Made by a program: the position numbers and the translations under genes
Assembly: GCA_002394685.1 (NCBI GenBank)
Contig: DGUP01000004.1
Span: 1-15,249 of the forward strand
Origin: Treponema sp. UBA4307
GTDB taxonomy: Bacteria; Spirochaetota; Spirochaetia; Treponematales; Treponemataceae
Length of the DNA: 15,249 bases
Reading direction: 5' to 3'
Shown here: piece after piece, positions 7,052-14,342 of the stretch
How positions within the stretch are numbered: the stretch's first letter is position 1
How the letters are laid out: each line of letters starts with the position of its first letter
Notes under the pieces: generated by a model
What the model was told of the DNA's origin: nothing
The model's database searches: none
What the model saw: the letters and a program-made list of their open reading frames with translations, nothing else

Positions 7052-7927
7052 ATGGAATTAAGGGATGATTTAAGGAAAGAAATTGAAGGTAAACTTCGAA
7101 CTCTTTCAGAATCTATAAAAAATGCATTTAAAACAGATAATTATGAATATTTTGCCATGGAAAATATTCACAAAACCTATATTGATTTTGGAAAGGAATT
7201 AAAATCCCTGAATTGCTTTTCAGACCTGCCCATTAATCTCCGGATTAAATTTCCAACAATACTCTTTAAAACAAAACGACAGGCTCCATCTCAGGACAAG
7301 CTGTTTTCAGATCCACCGGAAAAAAATATTCCCTATGAGCAGGCCATTAAGGAAATGCTGGAAGATATTAACATCAATCTTGAATTAATTGAATTCACCC
7401 TTAATGAAAGCAAGAACCCGTCATCTTCAGAATACAAAAATAAATTAATAGAAGAAGTTTTCGAACAGGACAAAAGGGTAAAACTTAGAAGAGGCATTCG
7501 CTGTGCCCTTAAGATTATTTTTACTTTAATAGTGCTTTTTGTTTCTTCTTCCCTGCTTTTTGTTAAAACGGATGTGAAATTTCTCTTCCGCAAAAGTGAA
7601 GTGGGCCATGCCTTTTCCATGCTCTTTGATTTAAATGATTTTTCCTTCAATATTTCAGATGAAGACAAAAGTTTCTGTTCAATTTACTGGAATGAAAAAC
7701 TGATTTATAAAAACGGCCGCCCCCTTGAAGTAAACATTTTCAAAGCCAGGCACTACTACGGCTATAACTTGATTACAGTTAAAATGGCAGATAAGGCAAA
7801 GGATTTTTACTTTTACAAAGAAAATGACTGGGACTACAACAAGTTCAAGTTTAAAATAAGCGATGGCCATGTGGCTTTCTGGCTGGACGGAGAACTTCAA
7901 ATCGGCAAAAAGGGAAAACATCTTTAG
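7052..7927 (+). CDS. Uncharacterised single-pass membrane protein
   Basis: A 291-residue protein I do not recognise. Residues 1-145 are polar, largely helical and rich in Lys/Glu, and should be cytoplasmic. A basic stretch (KRVKLRRGIR) precedes one hydrophobic segment at about 150-171 (LKIIFTLIVLFVSSSLLFV), so the N-in orientation is expected from the positive-inside rule. Residues 172-291 are rich in aromatic residues and beta-prone (FYFYKENDWDYNKFKFKI, HVAFWLDGEL) and would lie outside the inner membrane. There is no signal peptide, Walker motif or obvious catalytic residue set. AGGA lies about 10 bases before the ATG, and a strong promoter is close upstream. It is transcribed alone. The architecture (cytoplasmic helical part, single TM, external beta domain) resembles a membrane-anchored sensor or envelope protein, but this is only shape. 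Confidence 0.75.
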   Translation: MELRDDLRKEIEGKLRTLSESIKNAFKTDNYEYFAMENIHKTYIDFGKELKSLNCFSDLPINLRIKFPTILFKTKRQAPSQDKLFSDPPEKNIPYEQAIKEMLEDININLELIEFTLNESKNPSSSEYKNKLIEEVFEQDKRVKLRRGIRCALKIIFTLIVLFVSSSLLFVKTDVKFLFRKSEVGHAFSMLFDLNDFSFNISDEDKSFCSIYWNEKLIYKNGRPLEVNIFKARHYYGYNLITVKMADKAKDFYFYKENDWDYNKFKFKISDGHVAFWLDGELQIGKKGKHL

Positions 7928-7930
7928 GAA

Positions 7931-7968
7931 GCAAATATTGTCGTAAGCGGAAAATTTGCCCCTTTTTT
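7931..7968 (+). terminator. Weak terminator-like hairpin after the gene at 7052
   Basis: GCAAAT (7931-7936) can pair with ATTTGC (7954-7959) across a 17-base loop, followed by CCC and a run of six T. The stem is short and A/T-rich, so efficiency is doubtful. It overlaps the -35 of the next promoter. Confidence 0.3.
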
Positions 7969-8011
7969 AAAGGAGTGCTATACTGATAGTAACTACTATC
8001 TATTTGATAGT
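7956..8011 (+). promoter_or_regulatory. Promoter and 5'-end hairpins of the CBM48 gene
   Basis: TTGCCC (7956-7961), a 17-base spacer and TATACT (7979-7984) form a fair sigma-70 promoter with transcription starting near 7991. GATAGT (7985-7990), ACTATC (7995-8000) and GATAGT (8006-8011) follow. ACTATC can pair with either neighbour. Only the second hairpin lies inside the predicted transcript, so the mRNA would begin with a short 5'-terminal stem. The leader to the start at 8155 would be about 164 bases, A/T-rich and with no other recognisable element. Confidence 0.4.
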
Positions 8012-8154
8012 TCCCTCGCTTCTAAGAATTTACTTAAAAAATATGTACAAAATGATAAAAAAATTATATATTTAGACCATCGGAGTTCAAAAAAATAACT
8101 TAAAATTATGCCGCTGATTGATCTACGTTAATCTAGTTTAAAAAGGAGTTTATA

Positions 8155-8475
8155 ATGGCTTTAAAAAAGACTTTTTCAAAAGACAATAAGACTTGCAAAG
8201 TAACTTTTACCGTTGAAAAAGAAGCAGCTCATGGAGCAAAAAAAATTACCATTGCAGGTGATTTCAATAGCTGGAGCAGTACAGAAGATGTTCTTAAGGA
8301 ACATAAGGACGGCTCTTTCTCCATCACAAAAAATCTGGAAACCGGTAAAGAATATCAGTTCCGTTATCTTTTCGATGACAAACACTGGGAAAATGACTGG
8401 AAGGCAGACAAATACATTCCTGCTCCATTCTCACACACAGACAACTCTGTAGTTATCTGTTCACCTGACGCATAA
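8155..8475 (+). CDS. Stand-alone CBM48 / AMPK-type glycogen-binding domain protein
   Basis: A 106-residue protein made almost wholly of one CBM48 (isoamylase N-terminal / AMPK beta glycogen-binding) domain. Visible family features in order are KKITIAGDFNSWS at 29-41, the DGSFSITKNLETGKEYQFRYLFDD block at 52-75, W78 and W82 in HWENDWKADKYIP, and NSVVIC at 97-102. The domain binds alpha-glucans such as glycogen. Usually it is fused to branching or debranching enzymes; here there is no catalytic domain. The Shine-Dalgarno AAAGGAG lies about 7 bases before the ATG. It is a single-gene unit, convergent with the ABC gene. A role in attaching to or regulating glycogen metabolism is inferred only from the domain. 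Confidence 0.88.
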   Translation: MALKKTFSKDNKTCKVTFTVEKEAAHGAKKITIAGDFNSWSSTEDVLKEHKDGSFSITKNLETGKEYQFRYLFDDKHWENDWKADKYIPAPFSHTDNSVVICSPDA

Positions 8476-8497
8476 ATCCCCAATTAATTTCTACCCT

Positions 8498-8549
8498 CTG
8501 GACCAGCAAAAATCAATTTCTCTGTGAAAAATTGACCTGCCTGATCCGG
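8498..8549 (-). terminator. Terminator-like structure between convergent genes
   Basis: An inner hairpin pairs TCAATTT (8513-8519) with AAATTGA (8529-8535). On the minus strand it is followed by five T, which suits termination of the ABC gene. Outer arms CTGGACCAG (8498-8506) and CTGATCCGG (8541-8549) pair with one mismatch and a G-U pair, making a larger imperfect stem. Confidence 0.45.
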
Positions 8550-8568
8550 GGTGTTATTAAAAATTCTT

Positions 8569-10176
8569 CTAACAAATTTTGTACATTGGATTTTCACCTG
8601 GATGTAATTCCAGAACCTGTTTTTCACAGTCCAGACGCTCTCCAGGGTCGTGGGTCACGTGAAGCAAGGTTGTTGTACCAGTATTGGCTACTGTATCAAG
8701 AAGATTCAAAATCTTATCCCTGTAATTTTCATCCAGTCCGTGGCAAGGCTCATCCAGAATAAGGAGTGGAGGCCTTTTTACCGCAGCCCTTAAAATCAGA
8801 ACAGCTCTCTGCTCACCGTAACTTAATGAAGAAAAACTTTCTTCTTCCCGACCTTCAAATCCACCCAGCTTAAGCCAGGCCTTTGCAGTTGCCTTTTCAA
8901 AATCAGATGCAGCTTCGTAAAGACCAATGCTGTCGTGAAATCCGGAAACAATCACATCCTGCAGACTGGTACCACCTACCATTCTGTATTCCACATGAAG
9001 CCTGTAACTCACAATTCCAAGCTGTTTTTTTATGTCCCAGATAGTTTCACCGGAACCACGGCGCTTTCCAAAAAGATAGACTTTTTCACGAAAGACCTGC
9101 ATATTGTCACCGGTAATAAGTTCAAGCAAAGTAGTTTTTCCGGAGCCGTTTGGACCTCTTATAAGCCAGTGCATTCCTTTTTTAACTTCCCAGTTCAAAT
9201 TCACCAGAACCTGATGATCCCCCCAGCCCACATTTACATCTTCAAATTTAATCAGACTGTCACAAACCAGGTTCGAATTAATTTCGCTGGTTAAAGCCTG
9301 ACTTTCTCTGTGAATGCGGTCCAGTTCTTCCAGGAAGGCCTCTTTTTCCCGCTTACGGTTTTCAGCCCGGATTCTCTGCCTTTCTTCGTAGATTTTTTCA
9401 TATTCAGACCGGTCTCCGGCAAAAGACACTTCCCTGTTTGTAAATTCCAGGACTTTGTTTATAGAAGAAGGAATTTCGTGCCACCGTTCCATGGATAAAA
9501 TTATTGTAGGAAGATTTTCATCCCGGCCATCAGTTTTCTGCTGATTTTCCACAAGAACATTAAAAAAATTAAGAAGGATTTTTCTTGAATCTGCATCCAG
9601 TCCCGCAAATGGATCGCTTAAAACAAGGAGCTTTGCCCCGGAGATTAAGGCTCTGCACAAAAGGGTACGGCGGATTTCACCAGTAGACATGTAGCGCAGT
9701 CCCCGGTCCAGAATCTTTTCAACACCGCAAAGTTTAACATATTCATTGTTTTCCAGTTCCCAGGCAAAATCCGGTACAGGAGCACCTTTTTTTGAAGAAC
9801 CACCCATTGCTTCTGCAATATACTGACGGCCAATACGACCAGGGTCATCCTTATTCAGAACCTCACTGTCATCCCGCTGCCTTTCTTCCTCAATCAGGGC
9901 CGCTGCTTCTTCCAGAGAAACTACTGCAACTGAATCACCAAAAATCGAAGCAAAATATCCGTCTGCAGAACCAGACTCCCTTTCGCGCACAGTAATTTCA
10001 TTAGGAACAAACTTTAAGCGGCCGGACAAAGCTTTTACAAAAGGAGCCTTACCTCCCCCATTTACACCGGTTATCAGCCAGGCCTCACCGCTTTTCATAG
10101 TAAAATCCACTTTTTTCAAGTAAACCTTATTTGAATCCTGGATTGAACAATTTTCTATCTGAATCAGGTTCTTCAT
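8569..10176 (-). CDS. ModF-like protein with two ATP-binding cassettes, first one degenerate
   Basis: A 535-residue soluble protein with two ABC ATPase domains and no membrane segment, resembling E. coli ModF (shared blocks such as RRGSGETIWDIKK, then DSIGLYEAASD, and STGE-R-TLLC). NBD2 is intact: Walker A GPNGSGKT at 341-348, signature LSYGEQR at 451-457, Walker B LLILDE at 471-476, and His in LLHVTHD. NBD1 is eroded: Walker A reads GVNGGGKAPF (37-46) with Ala where Ser/Thr should bind Mg-ATP. Walker B reads LLVLSD (183-188) instead of hhhhDE, and there is no switch His. The signature STGEIRR remains. A charged segment (about 255-300) links the domains. AAGGAAA precedes the ATG. No modABC or permease is adjacent, so molybdate involvement is not supported by context. 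A regulatory or ribosome-linked role is also possible. Confidence 0.85.
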   Translation of the reverse strand: MKNLIQIENCSIQDSNKVYLKKVDFTMKSGEAWLITGVNGGGKAPFVKALSGRLKFVPNEITVRERESGSADGYFASIFGDSVAVVSLEEAAALIEEERQRDDSEVLNKDDPGRIGRQYIAEAMGGSSKKGAPVPDFAWELENNEYVKLCGVEKILDRGLRYMSTGEIRRTLLCRALISGAKLLVLSDPFAGLDADSRKILLNFFNVLVENQQKTDGRDENLPTIILSMERWHEIPSSINKVLEFTNREVSFAGDRSEYEKIYEERQRIRAENRKREKEAFLEELDRIHRESQALTSEINSNLVCDSLIKFEDVNVGWGDHQVLVNLNWEVKKGMHWLIRGPNGSGKTTLLELITGDNMQVFREKVYLFGKRRGSGETIWDIKKQLGIVSYRLHVEYRMVGGTSLQDVIVSGFHDSIGLYEAASDFEKATAKAWLKLGGFEGREEESFSSLSYGEQRAVLILRAAVKRPPLLILDEPCHGLDENYRDKILNLLDTVANTGTTTLLHVTHDPGERLDCEKQVLELHPGENPMYKIC

Positions 10177-10294
10177 ATGACTTTCCTTCTGCCACCACTA
10201 TAGCACTTTGCTTTTTTTTGTGGGATAGATAAAAACAATGTAATTGATTAATAACTGTTTTTTTCAATTACCGGAAGCCTGAATTTCTTAATTA

Positions 10295-10312
10295 CTGTGA
10301 TTAATTTCACTG
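10295..10312. promoter_or_regulatory. Second Rex/CRP-like operator
   Basis: CTGTGATTAATTTCACTG is a near-palindrome with the TGTGA-N6-TCAC core shared by Rex and CRP sites. It is poorer than the site at 10444. An extended -10-like TGCTATATG (10311-10319) abuts it on the plus strand, so it could control a distal rex promoter or the divergent ABC gene. It lies 149 bases from the other operator. Confidence 0.45.
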
Positions 10313-10322
10313 CTATATGACA

Positions 10323-10392
10323 AATTTCAGGGAATTTAATGCAATTTTATGAATTTAATTCAGAAATTTTAATGATAAAGCCTGAAATTCCC
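10323..10392. repeat. Inverted repeats in the rex upstream region
   Basis: AATTTCAGG (10323-10331) is the exact complement of CCTGAAATT (10381-10389). The overlapping GGGAATTT (10330-10337) is complementary to AAATTCCC (10385-10392). The two pairings exclude one another. They lie between the two Rex-type sites, within the 309-base gap between ABC gene and rex (10177-10485). The rest of that gap is A/T-rich, with no gene seen. Confidence 0.4.
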
Positions 10393-10443
10393 TTGCACAA
10401 GCCACTTTTCGGGGGTAATATCAAATTAAATCGAGTGAGTTAT

Positions 10444-10461
10444 TTGTGATTTATTTCACAC
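10444..10461. promoter_or_regulatory. Rex operator in front of rex
   Basis: TTGTGATTTATTTCACAC matches the known Rex consensus TTGTGA-N6-TCACAA at 11 of 12 fixed positions. It ends 24 bases before the rex ATG. It would overlap a -35-like TTGTGA with TTAAAT at 10467-10472, or lie just downstream of TTGCAC/TAATAT (10393-10421). Either geometry would let Rex block its own transcription and, by read-through, serC and serA. Confidence 0.8.
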
Positions 10462-10485
10462 TAAACTTAAATTAAAAGGTTTTTT

Positions 10486-11094
10486 ATGAAGGATCTTCCG
10501 GAACCAGCAAAAAGAAGACTGGTACTTTTGCAGAGACTTTTGTCTACTTACAGTGAAAAAACCATTACCTCTCAGAAGATTCAGGAACTGGGGCTCTGGT
10601 CAGCTGCAGTTGCCCGACGGGACATTTCCCTGCTGGAACTGAATTGCGGAGATGCAAGAGGCTACAATGTTGATGAGTTAAGGAAGGCCATCATCCAGGC
10701 ACTTACCCTTAACGCTGAAGAAAAAAAATGCTGCATTGTAGGGCTGGGCCGTCTGGGACAGGTTCTTCTGGACAGCAAAGACCTTTTTAATTCAAGTTTT
10801 AAGATTGTTGCAGGATTTGATTCCAGTGTGAACAGAACAGAGGTTATCAGATCAACCTTTCCTCTCCACACTACAACAAGTCTTGAGCAGGTTGTCAGGG
10901 AAGAGAACATTTCCTATGCCATTCTTTCAACTTCCAGGGAAGAAGCCCAGAGTATGGCAGATAAACTTTGCAGGAGTGGAATTAAGGGGATTGTGAATTT
11001 TACCCCCTGCGTACTTTCAGTTCCACCTGCAGTAAAAGTGGAAAATGCATCCCTTTTGACTTGTCTGGAAATGCTCAGTGCAACAGCAGTTTAA
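10486..11094 (+). CDS. rex: Redox-sensing transcriptional repressor Rex
   Basis: Rex binds DNA when NAD+ is high and lets go when NADH binds, so it de-represses fermentation or respiration genes on reducing conditions. The 202-residue protein has an N-terminal winged helix (MKDLPEPAKRRLVLLQRLL to about 60, with ITSQKIQELGL and VARRDISLLE) and a Rossmann domain with GLGRLG at 86-91. The C-terminal KGIVNFTPCVLSVP matches the GI-NF-P segment before the dimer-swapping helix. The start has AAAAGG six bases before the ATG. An almost perfect Rex operator lies immediately upstream. serC starts 74 bases downstream with only a weak hairpin between, so co-transcription is plausible. Well supported. Confidence 0.93.
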   Translation: MKDLPEPAKRRLVLLQRLLSTYSEKTITSQKIQELGLWSAAVARRDISLLELNCGDARGYNVDELRKAIIQALTLNAEEKKCCIVGLGRLGQVLLDSKDLFNSSFKIVAGFDSSVNRTEVIRSTFPLHTTTSLEQVVREENISYAILSTSREEAQSMADKLCRSGIKGIVNFTPCVLSVPPAVKVENASLLTCLEMLSATAV

Positions 11095-11168
11095 ATAGGA
11101 TTTATTGAACGGGAGGATTTTTCTTCCTGCTCATCATTATAAATATAAAACGTACAAAGGAGTACACT

Positions 11169-12287
11169 ATGTCTAGAGTTTACAATTTCAGTGCCGGTCC
11201 TTCTTGCCTTCCAGAAGAAGTTTTAAAAGAATGTGCAGCAGAAATGCTTGATTACAATGGAACAGGCCAGTCGGTTATGGAAATGAGCCACCGCTCTAAG
11301 GCATTTGAGCCAATTATCCAGGACGCTGAAGCAATGGTTCGTAAACTGATGAAGGTACCAGACAATTACAAGGTACTCTTCCTTCAGGGAGGCGGCTCTA
11401 CACAGTTTGCTATGGTTGCACAGAATCTTGGCATCCACACTGGAAAAGCTGCTTACATTGAGACTGGTGTATGGGCAAAGAAAGCTGCTGCAGAAGCAAA
11501 GCATCTTGGAATTGATGTAGACATTATTGCCTCTTCAAAAGACAAGGGCTATTCATACATTCCAAAAGTAGAAAAGATTGAAGGTGACTACGATTACGCC
11601 TACATCTGCTTTAATAATACAATCATGGGTACCCATTACGAATACATTCCTGAAACTGGAAATATTCCACTGGTTGCTGACATTTCTTCATGCGTTCTTT
11701 CTGAACCAATTGACGTTTCAAAATTCGGCATCCTTTATGCAGGTGCACAGAAGAACCTGGCTCCAGCAGGAGTTACACTTGTAATCATCCGTGAAGACCT
11801 GATTACAGACACTCCACGTCCAGGCACACCAACAATGCTTACTTACAAAACCCACGCTGATGCAGATTCAATGTACAACACACCTCCATGCTACACAATT
11901 TATGTACTTGGAAAAGTTCTTCACTGGATTGAAAAGAACGGCGGTGCAGAAGGAATGCTTAAACGCAACCAGGAAAAGGCAGAGTACCTTTACAACTTCC
12001 TTGATTCAAGTGATTTCTTCCGTGCTACAGCAGAAAAGGGCAGCCGTTCCCTCATGAACGTTCCATTCCTTACAAAATATTCTACAGGTTCAGAAGATGA
12101 AGCTGCAAAGGCAAAAGAAAAGGAAATCAACGACAAGTTCGTTAAAGAAGCAGCTGCTGCAGGTCTTGTAAACCTTAAGGGCCACAGACTTGTGGGAGGA
12201 ATGCGTGCTTCCATCTACAATGCAATGACTCTTGACGGAGTTAAGGCTCTTGTAGAATTCATGAAAAAATTTGCAGCAGAAAACTAA
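11169..12287 (+). CDS. serC: Phosphoserine aminotransferase
   Basis: Converts 3-phosphohydroxypyruvate and glutamate to phosphoserine and 2-oxoglutarate, step two of serine synthesis; the family also acts in some PLP pathways. The 372-residue class V aminotransferase begins YNFSAGPSCLPEEVL, has LFLQGGGSTQFAMV (phosphate/PLP contacts), and the Schiff-base lysine is K195 in YAGAQKNLAPAGV. The C-terminal GHRLVGGMRASIYNAM carries the substrate-binding Arg. AAAGGAG lies close before the ATG. serA begins 27 bases after the stop, so the two form an operon. Whether transcription comes only from the rex promoter is unclear: a TATAAA (11138-11143) stands upstream without a good -35. Confidence 0.97.
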   Translation: MSRVYNFSAGPSCLPEEVLKECAAEMLDYNGTGQSVMEMSHRSKAFEPIIQDAEAMVRKLMKVPDNYKVLFLQGGGSTQFAMVAQNLGIHTGKAAYIETGVWAKKAAAEAKHLGIDVDIIASSKDKGYSYIPKVEKIEGDYDYAYICFNNTIMGTHYEYIPETGNIPLVADISSCVLSEPIDVSKFGILYAGAQKNLAPAGVTLVIIREDLITDTPRPGTPTMLTYKTHADADSMYNTPPCYTIYVLGKVLHWIEKNGGAEGMLKRNQEKAEYLYNFLDSSDFFRATAEKGSRSLMNVPFLTKYSTGSEDEAAKAKEKEINDKFVKEAAAAGLVNLKGHRLVGGMRASIYNAMTLDGVKALVEFMKKFAAEN

Positions 12288-12314
12288 TTAAAATTAATCA
12301 ATATGGAGAACAAG

Positions 12315-13496
12315 ATGTTTAAAATTCAAACTTTAGATAGAATCAGTTCAATCGGTCTGGATAATTTTTCCCGTGACGAATATGAAATTGCCAGCGAAAT
12401 CGTAAATCCAGATGCAATTCTTGTACGTTCACACGATATGCTCTCTATGGAACTGCCTCAGACAGTAAAGGCAATTGCAAGAGCTGGTGCCGGAACAAAT
12501 AATATTCCTGTTAAAGAACTGGCACAGAAAGGTGTAATTGTTTTTAACACACCTGGTGCTAACTCAAATGCAGTTAAAGAACTGGTAATTCTTTCACTTC
12601 TTCTCGCAAGCCGCCCTGTTATTGCAGCAAACAAATGGGTTGAAAGCGAACTCAAAGGTAAAGGCGCTGAAATTGCCAGTCTTGCAGAAAAAGGCAAGAA
12701 AAACTTTATCGGTCAGGAAGTAAAGGGAAAGACTCTTGGCGTTGTTGGTCTGGGAGCAATCGGAGCCCAGGTAGCAAACACTGCAATCGAACTGGGAATG
12801 AACGTAATTGGTTACGATCCTTTCCTTTCTGTAGATGCAGCATGGAGCCTTAGCCGTGAAGTTAAACACGCAGAAACACTTGATACAATCTTTACAAAAT
12901 CAGATTACATTACAGTGCATGTTCCTGAAACACCAGACACAAAGGGACTTATTAATGCTCAGTCAATCCGCACAATGAAGGACGGTGTACGCATTATTAA
13001 CCTGGCCCGTGGTGGTCTTGTGAATAATGAAGATGTTATTGACGCCATCAATTCAGGAAAAATCGGAGCACTTATTACAGACTTTGCTGCAGAAGAACTT
13101 CTTGGCAATCCAAAAGTAGTCTGCCTTCCACACCTGGGAGCATCTACTCCAGAAGCAGAAGACAACTGTGCAGTTATGGCAGTTAAAGAACTCAGGGATT
13201 TCCTGGAAACAGGCGCAATCAAAAACAGCGTAAACTATCCTAAATGCAAAATGGATGAACCAATTCCTCAGGGTGGAACAAGACTTTGCATCTGCCACAA
13301 GAACGTGCCAAATATGATTGCTTCATTCACATCTGTTCTGGGTAATGCAAAACTCAATATTTCAGGAATGATTGATCAAAACCGCAACGATGTAGCCTAT
13401 TCCCTCATCGACGTAGAAAACAAGGTTGAAGAAGACGTTCAGCAGGCACTTAAAGCAATTGAAGGTGTAATCAACGTTAGACCAATCTACAACTAA
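12315..13496 (+). CDS. serA: D-3-phosphoglycerate dehydrogenase with C-terminal ACT domain
   Basis: Oxidises 3-phosphoglycerate to 3-phosphohydroxypyruvate with NAD+, step one of serine synthesis. From this start the protein has 393 residues. A substrate domain surrounds the Rossmann fold with GLGAIG at 145-150. Catalytic Arg232 (INLARGGLV), a Glu in FAAEEL and His273 (LPHLGAS) are all present. An ACT domain follows from about 320 (LCICHKNVPNMIASFTSVLG), the usual serine feedback site. An ATG at 12303 is also in frame and would add MENK. However GGAG at 12305-12308 lies 6 bases before the ATG at 12315, while 12303 has no Shine-Dalgarno, so 12315 is preferred. It follows serC in an operon and ends in a strong terminator. 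Its use of NAD+ makes linkage with Rex meaningful. Confidence 0.96.
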   Translation: MFKIQTLDRISSIGLDNFSRDEYEIASEIVNPDAILVRSHDMLSMELPQTVKAIARAGAGTNNIPVKELAQKGVIVFNTPGANSNAVKELVILSLLLASRPVIAANKWVESELKGKGAEIASLAEKGKKNFIGQEVKGKTLGVVGLGAIGAQVANTAIELGMNVIGYDPFLSVDAAWSLSREVKHAETLDTIFTKSDYITVHVPETPDTKGLINAQSIRTMKDGVRIINLARGGLVNNEDVIDAINSGKIGALITDFAAEELLGNPKVVCLPHLGASTPEAEDNCAVMAVKELRDFLETGAIKNSVNYPKCKMDEPIPQGGTRLCICHKNVPNMIASFTSVLGNAKLNISGMIDQNRNDVAYSLIDVENKVEEDVQQALKAIEGVINVRPIYN

Positions 13497-13525
13497 TTTC
13501 AGGTTATAAAACACTTTGGATATTT

Positions 13526-13558
13526 GGTGTTCTGGTCGTTGGCCAGGGCACCTTTTTT
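13526..13558 (+). terminator. Rho-independent terminator of serC-serA
   Basis: GGTGTTCTGG (13526-13535) pairs completely with CCAGGGCACC (13543-13552), including two G-U pairs. The loop is 7 bases and six T follow, then ATTT. It lies 30 bases after the serA stop. Confidence 0.92.
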
Positions 13559-13623
13559 ATTTAACACAAAGCTCCAGGTCAGCTAATATCCTGAAAAATC
13601 ACTTCCTACAGAAGAAAATCTAC

Positions 13624-13631
13624 TATAAAAT
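13624..13631 (+). promoter_or_regulatory. -10 element of the metallophosphoesterase gene (leaderless candidate)
   Basis: TATAAAAT contains TATAAA (13624-13629) and TAAAAT (13626-13631). Either ends 8 or 6 bases before the ATG at 13638. No Shine-Dalgarno is present, and the -35 (TTCCTA) is weak. Confidence 0.35.
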
Positions 13632-13637
13632 AACACC

Positions 13638-14306
13638 ATGAAACTCTATATTTCCGACCAGCATTTTTTTCACGAAAACGCAAATAATTCCCTGGATCAC
13701 AGAGGCTTTCCTGATGTCAGAACAATGAATCAATATATGATTGACCAGTGGAACAAAAAAGTTCAGGGGGGCGACATTATCTATGTTCTGGGAGATATGT
13801 TCTGGACAAATGAAGCAGCTCAGATAAATGCCGTTCTTAACCGCCTTAAAGGAAAAATCTGTTTGATAGAAGGAAATCACGATAAAAGCTGGATGAACAA
13901 AAGCGAAGTAAATCTTGACCGTTTTGAATGGATAAAGCCCTATGCCGAACTTAAAGACGGAAACAATATTGTAATTGCAAGCCACTATCCAACTTTCTGC
14001 TACAATCATCAGTATCTTAAAAATGATGATGGTTCAGACCGGACCTATATGCTTTACGGACATGTGCACAATACTCATGACGAAATCCTCGTAAATCAGT
14101 TCCAGAACCTCACAAAAAACACAATTCTTAAGGGCAGTAAGGAAGAGCGTACAATTCCATGCAATATGATTAACACTTTCTGCATGTTCAGCGACTATAC
14201 CCCCCTTTCCCTTAAGGAATGGATTGAAGTAGACAATAAACGCCGCTCAGCCCTTCCCCTGCCCCAGTTTTCAGGCCAAAAGCAGGTAATAAAGGACGAA
14301 CTGTAA
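13638..14306 (+). CDS. Calcineurin-like metallophosphoesterase
   Basis: A 222-residue protein with the full metallophosphoesterase motif series: D7-x-H9 in ISDQHFF, GD at 52-53 (YVLGDMFW), GNHD at 79-82, H116 in IASHYP, and GHVH at 141-144. These bind two metal ions and hydrolyse a phosphoester. There is no signal peptide or membrane segment, so it is cytoplasmic. It resembles the small phage- and bacterium-borne MJ0912/YfcE-like phosphoesterases, and the substrate cannot be told from sequence. A possible TATAAA lies close to the ATG and there is no Shine-Dalgarno. It is followed 36 bases later by ptsI, which has its own promoter overlapping the end of this gene. Confidence 0.9.
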   Translation: MKLYISDQHFFHENANNSLDHRGFPDVRTMNQYMIDQWNKKVQGGDIIYVLGDMFWTNEAAQINAVLNRLKGKICLIEGNHDKSWMNKSEVNLDRFEWIKPYAELKDGNNIVIASHYPTFCYNHQYLKNDDGSDRTYMLYGHVHNTHDEILVNQFQNLTKNTILKGSKEERTIPCNMINTFCMFSDYTPLSLKEWIEVDNKRRSALPLPQFSGQKQVIKDEL

Positions 14307-14307
14307 G

Positions 14308-14336
14308 TTGAATTTCTCAAGTATTCAAGTTATATT
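14308..14336 (+). promoter_or_regulatory. ptsI promoter, probably giving a leaderless mRNA
   Basis: TTGAAT (14308-14313), a 17-base spacer and TATATT (14331-14336), followed by CTATAT and the ATG at 14343. Both hexamers are close to consensus with ideal spacing. Transcription is therefore expected to start at or within a base or two of the ATG. No Shine-Dalgarno is present. Confidence 0.6.
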
Positions 14337-14342
14337 CTATAT

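Noticed and set aside
7983..8075. A 30-codon hydrophobic frame starting at CTG, 7 bases after AAAGGAG
   Set aside because: It needs a CTG start, and the AAAGGAG lies in the spacer of a likely promoter, so it would be upstream of the predicted RNA start.
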